Shown in pieces: positions 1 through 5,193 of a stretch of 6,821 nucleotides of DNA (its first letter is position 1; every line of letters begins with the position of its first letter). The stretch is taken from NCBI GenBank assembly GCA_013140415.1, contig JABFSW010000080.1, forward strand, positions 1 to 6,821, given 5' to 3'. Source of the DNA: Nitrosarchaeum sp. (GTDB lineage Archaea; Thermoproteota; Nitrososphaeria; Nitrososphaerales; Nitrosopumilaceae). The notes under the pieces were generated by a model that was given only the letters and a program-made list of their open reading frames with translations, did no database searches and was not told where the DNA came from. Both the position numbers and the translations under genes were made by a program.

Positions 1-16
1 TAGTTTACGACATAAC

Positions 17-80
17 AAAAATAGTCAGAAAAACAATACTTCATTCAGATTTTCATGAAATACGAAAAACTTGAGGAAAA
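17..80 (-). terminator. Probable U-tract termination region after the nickel permease gene
   Basis: Read on the minus strand, downstream of the permease stop, there are T runs at 77-80, 65-69, 29-33 and 17-21. Serial U-tracts are typical of archaeal intrinsic termination. No gene is visible in the first 120 bases, which fits the end of the operon. Runs of this length are common in AT-rich DNA, so the call is tentative. Confidence 0.3.
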
Positions 81-120
81 GATCAGATTTTTTAATTATA
101 AGTTTTGGATCATTGCAAGA

Positions 121-888
121 TCAGATACTGGTAATATTCAATCCAAAAAAACTCCCACTTATGACAATATTGTATAAAATGTCAATGCCTATTATGATAC
201 TAATTGAGCCAACTAAATAACGCAAAATCTTGTTGATTCGTTCAGAATAAACTGAAAGTGAAAATGGTAATCCTATAGCACTGCTTACCAACATCATTCC
301 AACAATTGATCCTATTCCAAAAACCAGAATAAATGATAAAATAGTTTGCAAATCATGCAATGTTGAAAGTGCCAAAACCACTAGACTTCCACTTCCTGCT
401 AGTCCATGAATACAACCGATAATGTACGACTTGTGTCCGTGATTGTGTACTTTATCATGTGTGTGAGGGTGTGTATGAACTAGATCATCATGAGTATGAG
501 TGTGAATGTGTTTTTCTCCAACTAATTTTCGATTAAGATATGTAAAGACTCCAAGAATCACAAGCATCACACCTACTCCAAATTCAAAATTACTAAACAT
601 TTCATTTGGAATATTCATCGAGAATACAAAAATTAACAAACTTACAAGAACCAGTGAGGAAGTATGTCCAGCTCCCCATAATGCGCCTAGAATTGAGCTT
701 TTGATAGCGCCTGAGCGAATCTGCTGAAAAAATGATAAAGAACTTTTTTGTGTTGATTTTGAGTTTTGTGTCGCTACAGCAACAACATGATCAGGTTCAA
801 ATGCATGGAAGAGACCTATCACAAATCCAGCAACAAGGACAAAAAGAGGAGTTGCTGTTGGGAGTTGTTTGATTAGTTCTTCTATCAT
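121..888 (-). CDS. Nickel/cobalt permease with histidine-rich loop (UreH/HupE/NiCoT-like)
   Basis: Membrane protein of 255 aa that most likely imports Ni2+ (or Co2+) across the cytoplasmic membrane. The first hydrophobic helix (about 13-30) runs into HAFEPDH at residues 28-34, the HX4DH signature of nickel/cobalt permeases. Two further family-type motifs are WGAGHTSS (71-78) and HGLAGSGSL (161-169). About six membrane segments are visible (roughly 13-30, 66-91, 103-118, 155-176, 181-204, 224-246), fewer than the eight of classical NiCoT and closer to UreH/HupE-type permeases. A hydrophilic loop at 127-152 carries 11 histidines in HxH patterns with interspersed aspartates, a probable metal-binding loop. 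It is the last gene of the three-gene unit. It starts 16 bases after the UreA-like stop and has a Shine-Dalgarno-like AAAGGT just before its ATG. Its position behind a metalloenzyme and a urease-like gene favours nickel as substrate. The family call is strong; the choice of metal is inferred. Confidence 0.85.
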   Translation of the reverse strand: MIEELIKQLPTATPLFVLVAGFVIGLFHAFEPDHVVAVATQNSKSTQKSSLSFFQQIRSGAIKSSILGALWGAGHTSSLVLVSLLIFVFSMNIPNEMFSNFEFGVGVMLVILGVFTYLNRKLVGEKHIHTHTHDDLVHTHPHTHDKVHNHGHKSYIIGCIHGLAGSGSLVVLALSTLHDLQTILSFILVFGIGSIVGMMLVSSAIGLPFSLSVYSERINKILRYLVGSISIIIGIDILYNIVISGSFFGLNITSI

Positions 889-904
889 AGTTTTTACCTT
901 TAAT

Positions 905-1294
905 TCAAGTAGACTTTAGAATATAATCTGAAATTTGGATTGGTGTATTCAAAACAATAAATTTCATGTATTCATCATCAAGCATAACCTCAAAAGACAT
1001 TGTTCTCAAAGTTTCAGGAACTCCGATCATTACTTGTTCTGGATTTAAGAGTTGTGATGCATTTTTTTGAATTTGTTCAATTGAGATACCATCACGAAGT
1101 TTAGAAACAATAAACGAAGAATATACAAGAATTGCTTCGTTGATATTGATTTTAAGATTATTGTCTAGTCTATCTTTTATCATAATTGCCGAGTTCATGA
1201 AAATTTCCTCATCTGATTTACTAGAATATTGGTAAACTTTTGTAAAAGGAAAGGTATCAGGTTCTCCTTTTACAGTTATCTTGATGTAGATCAA
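905..1294 (-). CDS. Orphan urease gamma subunit (UreA)-like protein
   Basis: Small protein of 129 aa whose residues 29-119 follow the urease gamma subunit (UreA, about 100 aa) almost without gaps. LKININEAI (48-56) matches the UreA pattern LKLNYPEAV. RDGISIEQI (67-75) matches RDGKTVAEL. The segment LLNPEQVMIGVPETL (82-96) matches the UreA stretch around QVM-x-GVPEMI. The end, FIVLNTPI (112-119), matches the UreA end around VTVHNPI. An extra segment of about 28 residues of predicted beta character precedes the UreA-like part. In urease, gamma is a non-catalytic subunit; the active site is in alpha (UreC). Neither UreB, UreC nor accessory genes lie in the window, so urease activity cannot be inferred. 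The start is taken as TTG at 1294-1292, which overlaps the ureohydrolase stop as TTGA. No ATG occurs upstream in frame before a stop codon, so translational coupling is likely. It may be a subunit, metallochaperone or scaffold for the ureohydrolase. Homology is by eye but detailed; function is unknown. Confidence 0.8.
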   Translation of the reverse strand: MIYIKITVKGEPDTFPFTKVYQYSSKSDEEIFMNSAIMIKDRLDNNLKININEAILVYSSFIVSKLRDGISIEQIQKNASQLLNPEQVMIGVPETLRTMSFEVMLDDEYMKFIVLNTPIQISDYILKST

Positions 1295-2409
1295 TCCCGC
1301 TTTGGAATTTGTGCACGTGGACCATCACTAAAGTGATATGTATTTCCAGTTCCACGGTAATTGTGTGGTCGTACAGGATCACCATTTTGTAAACCTCGCT
1401 TTGTAAGTGACAAACCAGCTAATAGTTCTATGATGAGTCTTTGTCCAAGTCCAGAGGTGATACCTCCATTGTATGAACTGTTATCACTTACATCATAAGC
1501 AGGAGCTACCTCCACAAGATCCATTGCAAATCTATTAGGATCAAATGATTTTGATAATAATCTTACCATTCTCATTCCTTCTCTTGAGGTAAGACCATTT
1601 GGTTCTGGCTCACCTGTACCTGGTGCATAAGAAGGATCAAAAGAGTCAATATCCCAACTAAGATAAACTGCATCTGTTCCATCATTAGCTCTATCTGCTA
1701 TCTCCTTAGCAATCATGTCAATTCCCAATTCTTCAACATCTAGCATTGTAAACCATTGGAAATCTTGGTCTGCCATCCATTTATACAAATCACGTCCTGG
1801 CCAATATCCTCTTGGTCCTACCAAAGTGTAATTTTTTCCTTTCAAACAACCCATTTCCATTATTCTTCTAATATGTGCTCCATGATCATACTTGTAACCT
1901 GTAAGGCCTTGCGGTGCACAATCGGCGTGAGTGTCAAAGTGAATCATACCAATATTTTTATATTTTTTAGCAAATGCACGAACATTTGCAAAAGTAATTG
2001 AGTGATCTCCGCCTAACATTACAGGAATTCCTTCTGCATCAAGAACTTCTTTGACTTTTTTTGTCATTCTTTTGTGTGATTCTATTACATCTCCAGGTGA
2101 AACTTGTACGTCGCCATAATCAACAGTTCTAAAAGTTCCAAATGGATCTGCCCCTGTTTCAATATTAAATCGCTCATATGGTGGTGATGGAATAGTAGAT
2201 GCTGCACGAATTGCGCGTGGACCATAACGTGCACCAGGACGAATCGTGGTTCCAAAATCAAAAGGTTCGCCTATAATAGCAACATCCGGTTTTGCATTGA
2301 TTAATTCTTGATGTGATCTTATCCAAGGTAAATGTAAGAATGTGTTAATACCAACAAATGGTGCGACATCAGCTCCATTGAAATCATCACCGTAAAATTC
2401 CATTCCCAT
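1291..2409 (-). CDS. Ureohydrolase-family metalloenzyme (agmatinase/guanidinase-like)
   Basis: Enzyme of 372 aa in the arginase/agmatinase superfamily, which hydrolyses guanidino compounds to urea plus an amine at a two-metal centre. All six expected metal ligands are present: H136 in GGDHS (133-137), D159, H161 and D163 in DTHAD (159-163), and D253 and D255 in SWDIDSFDP (251-259). The loop DHGAHIRR (175-182) sits where family members have the substrate-side HG motif. APGTGEPEPNGL (262-273) is a variant of the usual APGTGTPEPGG. E300 in DLVEVAP (297-303) matches the conserved catalytic-site glutamate. The segment RGYWPG (200-205) occurs, as I recall, in a subset of bacterial and archaeal agmatinase-family proteins. 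It is longer than typical agmatinase (about 300-320 aa) by an N-terminal segment of about 40 residues and a polar C-terminal tail of about 35. It is the first gene of the operon with the UreA-like protein and the nickel permease. That context favours a nickel enzyme, as in the nickel-dependent guanidine hydrolases of this superfamily, but the substrate cannot be read from sequence. ATG at 2403 is an alternative start. Confidence 0.9.
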   Translation of the reverse strand: MGMEFYGDDFNGADVAPFVGINTFLHLPWIRSHQELINAKPDVAIIGEPFDFGTTIRPGARYGPRAIRAASTIPSPPYERFNIETGADPFGTFRTVDYGDVQVSPGDVIESHKRMTKKVKEVLDAEGIPVMLGGDHSITFANVRAFAKKYKNIGMIHFDTHADCAPQGLTGYKYDHGAHIRRIMEMGCLKGKNYTLVGPRGYWPGRDLYKWMADQDFQWFTMLDVEELGIDMIAKEIADRANDGTDAVYLSWDIDSFDPSYAPGTGEPEPNGLTSREGMRMVRLLSKSFDPNRFAMDLVEVAPAYDVSDNSSYNGGITSGLGQRLIIELLAGLSLTKRGLQNGDPVRPHNYRGTGNTYHFSDGPRAQIPKRD

Positions 2410-2436
2410 TTGGTATCCACTTTATCATTACAGTTG

Positions 2437-2446
2437 AATAATTAAA
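2437..2446 (-). promoter_or_regulatory. Probable TATA box of the ureohydrolase operon
   Basis: Read on the minus strand this is TTTAATTATT. Its centre lies about 32 bases before the ATG at 2409, which predicts a transcript starting some 6 bases upstream of the start codon. It is the best archaeal TATA-like element in the spacer, but the surroundings are so AT-rich that chance matches are easy. It would drive all three genes of the operon. Confidence 0.35.
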
Positions 2447-2453
2447 CATTCTA

Positions 2454-2476
2454 AGTAAACTACGTATTTATTTACT
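2454..2476. promoter_or_regulatory. Imperfect palindrome upstream of the ureohydrolase promoter (possible operator)
   Basis: AGTAAA at 2454-2459 and TTTACT at 2471-2476 are exact inverted repeats, with the self-complementary hexamer TACGTA (2461-2466) between them. The element sits directly upstream of the putative TATA box of the minus-strand operon, where an archaeal activator or repressor could bind. It does not match the bacterial NikR box that I know. The chance of random occurrence in AT-rich DNA is appreciable. Confidence 0.2.
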
Positions 2477-2635
2477 AATTTAATAAAATTGACATTAAAA
2501 CATACAGATAAATCATAAACAAGTATGTGTAATTTACTTTTTCCTAATTTCATTTTATTTATCTCAAAAAAAATCAATTACAAAAGTTCAATATTAAAAC
2601 TAAAATCGATTTATGTTAGAAATAATTTTACAAAA

Positions 2636-2643
2636 TTTTTATA
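2636..2643 (+). promoter_or_regulatory. TATA box giving a leaderless transcript of the 83-aa gene
   Basis: TTTTTATA centred about 26 bases before the ATG at 2666, so transcription should begin at or next to the start codon, as is common in this group of archaea. No Shine-Dalgarno sequence precedes the ATG, which fits. A short palindrome, TGTA-AG-TACA (2646-2655), lies between the TATA box and the start, where a bound protein would block initiation. Confidence 0.6.
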
Positions 2644-2665
2644 CCTGTAAGTACACTACGAATGT

Positions 2666-2917
2666 ATGACAAAGGTCAGTTCAAAAGAAGATATCGAAAG
2701 AGAATCTAAAAGAGTAATTTCTGCCCTGTATGGAAATGTGAGTGATTTTCGAGTCAATGAAACGTTTCAAATTCCTGAAAAAGGGCCAAGAGAGGCATGG
2801 GATGTTCAAGTTAATTTCATGCGGGATGATCTAAAATATACTGTGGATCTTGAAATACAGGAAAAAGATGGTCAAGTCACCAATGCAAGATTATTAGATA
2901 CAAAGACACCACTTTAA
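2666..2917 (+). CDS. Conserved-looking small hypothetical protein (83 aa)
   Basis: Soluble protein of 83 aa with no signal peptide or membrane segment. The first 22 residues are highly charged and should form a helix. The rest looks like three or four beta strands (about 25-36, 44-52, 57-65, 69-77) around a central AWDVQVNFMR (44-53) and a DLEIQEKDGQV segment (61-71), giving a small alpha+beta fold. The spacing of the strands faintly recalls small domains such as PepSY or GvpO, but not strongly enough to assign a family. The gene has its own promoter with a leaderless start, which supports it being real. It diverges from the ureohydrolase operon across a spacer of about 256 bases and converges on the next gene, sharing stop-codon bases with it. 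I do not recognise a function. Confidence 0.75.
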   Translation: MTKVSSKEDIERESKRVISALYGNVSDFRVNETFQIPEKGPREAWDVQVNFMRDDLKYTVDLEIQEKDGQVTNARLLDTKTPL

Positions 2918-3480
2918 ATTTTTTTGATATTTTTGAAATCTAAATTACTAGAGAAATTTGTTAGTGTTAGAATTTCCTGTGCTGTTTGGATTTTGTTAAA
3001 TAATTCATTAAGGCATACATCAGCAAATTTTTCAAATGTTGGTATTGGATATTTCAGTTTACTATCAACTTTAAATTTCATATACTCTTCTTGAAGCCAT
3101 TCAAAATCAGATTCTTTTAACCGAATTACGTGATTTTGAGCATCAAGTTTTGATTCAAACAAATTTGCCAGAAAATAACTTGTAAATGTAGTAAAACATT
3201 TGACATGATATTTTTGTTCATATTTTTCCTTCAATTCTTTATAATTTTCTTTTAGCCAATCATCTACATCTAATCTAATAGTAATAGAATTGTAACGTCC
3301 AGATGAATCTAATTTAATATTATGAAAGTTTACACTATAATATCCACGTTTAACTTCATTCATCATAATTATTAGTGTGCTAGGAAGAAACATCCCTGGA
3401 TAATATGTATTAGTAATGCTATGTAATCTTGCTAGAAGATCAGGCTTTAATCCGATTGTAGAGTAACCTTTGCCAGGCAT
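2914..3480 (-). CDS. Putative DNA-binding protein with three ribbon-helix-helix-like modules
   Basis: Protein of 188 aa, no membrane segment. It appears to contain three copies of a strand-helix-helix unit at residues 6-46, 64-109 and 117-161. Each opens with a short strand ending in I-x-L or I-R-L (STIGL, SITIRL, HVIRL), continues with a charged helix containing Leu or Trp-Leu, and ends with a second hydrophobic helix (LPSTLIIMMNEVK, FTTFTSYFLANLF, FEKFADVCLNELF). Modules 2 and 3 are the most alike: both carry IRL, WL, a following Tyr, a Tyr before helix B, and L-x-x-LF. This resembles the ribbon-helix-helix fold of CopG/Arc-type regulators, although those normally carry one unit and dimerise. 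A role in transcription control or DNA binding is therefore inferred, not shown. ATG at 3480 is supported by a TATA box at the leaderless distance. The lysine-rich C-terminal tail overlaps the terminator of the opposing gene. Confidence 0.75.
   Translation of the reverse strand: MPGKGYSTIGLKPDLLARLHSITNTYYPGMFLPSTLIIMMNEVKRGYYSVNFHNIKLDSSGRYNSITIRLDVDDWLKENYKELKEKYEQKYHVKCFTTFTSYFLANLFESKLDAQNHVIRLKESDFEWLQEEYMKFKVDSKLKYPIPTFEKFADVCLNELFNKIQTAQEILTLTNFSSNLDFKNIKKI
2919..2934 (+). terminator. U-tract terminator inside the end of the opposing gene
   Basis: Two runs of T (seven at 2919-2925 and five at 2930-2934) follow immediately after the stop codon of the plus-strand 83-aa gene. This is the usual form of intrinsic terminator in archaea, with no hairpin needed. 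The same bases encode the last residues (FKNIKKI) of the 188-aa minus-strand protein. Confidence 0.5.
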
Positions 3481-3502
3481 ATGATAAACTTGGAATAGAA
3501 GC

Positions 3503-3510
3503 TTATATAA
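3503..3510 (-). promoter_or_regulatory. TATA box of the 188-aa gene
   Basis: TTATATAA, a near-ideal archaeal TATA box, centred about 26 bases before the ATG at 3480. It predicts a transcript beginning at the start codon. The box is self-complementary, but no gene follows it on the plus strand, so minus-strand use is favoured. Confidence 0.65.
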
Positions 3511-3778
3511 TTTTCAAATAGATAAATGAAATTATTTTTGTTTAAAGTTTTATTATTCTAAAAAAGAACCAAAGTAATTTAATTCTAATTGGACCTATGA
3601 TAATTCTTGTGTAAAAAGAATCAAATTCTCTAGACTATCTAATCATACTCTAAGAGAAATAAAATTATAACATAACTGCATATGTTTTTGATGTATTGTG
3701 GGGTTTTAAGATGAATTATAGGTACAAAGTTTTGGGACATGATAACAATTATTATTCAATAGTTAAAATTTATGAAAA
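3511..3778. other. AT-rich spacer without a supported gene
   Basis: I see no tRNA, repeat array or convincing coding region here. A short plus-strand reading frame with an ATG at 3711 starts in this stretch, but it runs on into the antisense of the small membrane protein and has neither a clear TATA box nor a Shine-Dalgarno sequence. The stretch could hold a small RNA or upstream regulatory DNA; nothing in the sequence shows it directly. Confidence 0.5.
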
Positions 3779-3946
3779 TTATTTCTTCTTCAAGTCTCGT
3801 ATTATAAGAATAACGATCCACAAGGATGCAATTACAATTATTCCCACTCCAAGTCCCACAGTAAAGGGTTGTGAAGTTTTAAACTGAGTTAGGCCAATAC
3901 CTAGTATAATCAATATTACTGCAATCATGTTTTGCTTACTTACCAT
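3779..3946 (-). CDS. Small two-helix membrane protein (55 aa)
   Basis: Tiny hydrophobic protein. From the ATG at 3946 it begins MVSKQN, then has a membrane helix of about 15 residues (MIAVILIILGIGL). A polar turn (TQFKTSQPF) follows, then a second longer helix (TVGLGVGIIVIASLWIVILII), and it ends in RDLKKK. The positive end after helix 2 and the short N terminus suggest a hairpin with both ends in the cytoplasm. The frame could extend to a TTG at 3967. I prefer the ATG because a TATA-like element lies about 26 bases before it, the leaderless arrangement used by other genes here. No function can be assigned. The clear amphipathic layout and the promoter argue for a real gene. Confidence 0.6.
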   Translation of the reverse strand: MVSKQNMIAVILIILGIGLTQFKTSQPFTVGLGVGIIVIASLWIVILIIRDLKKK

Positions 3947-3968
3947 TGAAAAGCATAATATTACCAAA

Positions 3969-3977
3969 TTAATAAAA
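3969..3977 (-). promoter_or_regulatory. Probable TATA box of the small membrane protein gene
   Basis: Read on the minus strand this is TTTTATTAA, centred about 27 bases before the ATG at 3946. It fits a leaderless transcript and is the reason for preferring that ATG over the TTG 21 bases upstream. The AT-rich context makes it only moderately convincing. Confidence 0.4.
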
Positions 3978-4099
3978 CTTCCAATAAATTACTGTGTATA
4001 TTGATAAGTTAAAAAAATTCTTGAATGTAATAAAAATTTTAGTTAGTTACCAATAGATAAGAAATAAATCTTCAATAAGCTTAAACATAACTAGTATTC

Positions 4100-5131
4100 A
4101 TGAATGTTAGATTTTTAAAAAATTCAAATGAATCTATTAGTAGAGGAATTTCTTTTTCTAAAAAAAATAATTTTAAAGAGGCAATATCATGCTTCGATAA
4201 AGTTCTAGAAATAGATGCAAATAGTATTGTTGCATTGTTACATAAAGGATTAGCTCTTAAAGAACTTGGAAGAAATGAAGAAGCTATCGCAAGTTTTGAT
4301 AAAATTTTAGAGATAGAATCAAATAATTCTAGTGCACTATACAATAAAGGACTTGTATTAGGTAAGATTGGAAGAAATGAAGAAGCTATATCATGCATTG
4401 ATAAATCTATAGACATAGAATATAATGATTCATTAAATTTGTATGCGAAGGGTAATGAACTTAAAAAGTGTGGCAAATATGATGAAGCACTTTCTTTCTA
4501 TACCAAGGCTTTGGAAAGTAATCCAAATAATGTTGATGCATTAATCGCGAAGGGTTTTGTACTTGATTTACTTGGAGTACCACCAAAGGGGGTTACACTT
4601 TTTTTTGACAAAGCTTTGCAAATTGATCCAAGTAATGTTGAATCTCACCTTCACAAAGGTTTCTTATATAATAGAATAGGAAAATATCAGGAAGCAATAG
4701 CATGTTATGACAAAGCATTGGAAATTGAACCCGATAATGTTCGTGCATTATATAGTAAAGGGGTAACCCTACATCTTTTAAAAAAATATGAAGAGGCTAT
4801 TTCATATTGCAATAAAGCCTTGGAAATTAATCCCAAACATGTCAAGGCATTATCTACAATGGTTTGGGTTTTGGCTCATCAAAAAAAATATGAAGCTGCA
4901 TTGATTTATTGCGATAAGGCTATTGAAATTGAGCCAGAATATGAGTATGTATTAAGTTACAAAGGTTATTTGCTTTTTGAATGTGATAGATTTGATGAGG
5001 CTTTAAAATACTATAATAAAGCACTAGAAATTGATCCAAATAATAGTAGATCTCTACATTATAAAAACAAAATACTAGATAGAATAGAAAAGAGTAAAAA
5101 AATATCATTTCTTAACAAGTTAAGACATTAA
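4100..5131 (+). CDS. TPR-repeat protein, nine consecutive repeats
   Basis: Protein of 343 aa made almost wholly of tetratricopeptide repeats, which form a helical superhelix that binds other proteins. Nine 34-residue units run without gaps from about residue 10 to 316, most with the pattern KG-x-x-L near the start of helix A and EAI/DKALEI-x-P-x-N at the end of helix B. A final helix (317-335) caps the array. Unit 5 (146-180) has one extra residue and two prolines (VPP, 160-162) where helix B should begin. Unit 8 lacks the usual KG. There is no signal peptide, membrane segment or attached enzymatic domain, so it should be a soluble scaffold or adaptor; the partner is unknown. The gene looks more AT-rich than the ureohydrolase and symporter genes. 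It has no neighbour on its strand and converges on the symporter gene with a gap of 62 bases. An AT-rich element near 4062-4070 is the best promoter candidate, but it is weak. Confidence 0.9.
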   Translation: MNVRFLKNSNESISRGISFSKKNNFKEAISCFDKVLEIDANSIVALLHKGLALKELGRNEEAIASFDKILEIESNNSSALYNKGLVLGKIGRNEEAISCIDKSIDIEYNDSLNLYAKGNELKKCGKYDEALSFYTKALESNPNNVDALIAKGFVLDLLGVPPKGVTLFFDKALQIDPSNVESHLHKGFLYNRIGKYQEAIACYDKALEIEPDNVRALYSKGVTLHLLKKYEEAISYCNKALEINPKHVKALSTMVWVLAHQKKYEAALIYCDKAIEIEPEYEYVLSYKGYLLFECDRFDEALKYYNKALEIDPNNSRSLHYKNKILDRIEKSKKISFLNKLRH

Positions 5132-5193
5132 TATTTTCAATAACGAATTAACTAAATAGAAAATCTGTGGAAATTTTAATAATTTAATTTGAA

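Noticed and set aside
433..510. Repetitive TG/CA-rich stretch that could be a simple-sequence repeat
   Set aside because: It is the codon pattern of the alternating His-Thr loop of the nickel permease, in frame and with varied codons.
2410..2665. Possible guanidine or other riboswitch before the ureohydrolase gene
   Set aside because: The predicted transcript has almost no leader, the spacer shows no structured RNA motif that I can recognise, and guanidine riboswitches are known from bacteria.
3696..3887. Plus-strand 63-aa frame (TTG start, ATG at 3711)
   Set aside because: Its second half is antisense to the better-supported small membrane protein. It has no clear TATA box or Shine-Dalgarno sequence, and its composition looks like translated AT-rich spacer.
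4081..4476. Minus-strand 131-aa frame opposite the TPR gene
   Set aside because: The antisense of repeated TPR codons produces periodic Ser/Leu-rich text; no independent promoter or family resemblance.
5111..5124. Inverted repeat CTTAAC-AA-GTTAAG at the end of the TPR gene
   Set aside because: The two-base loop is too small for a stable hairpin, no T run follows directly, and it lies within the coding sequence.
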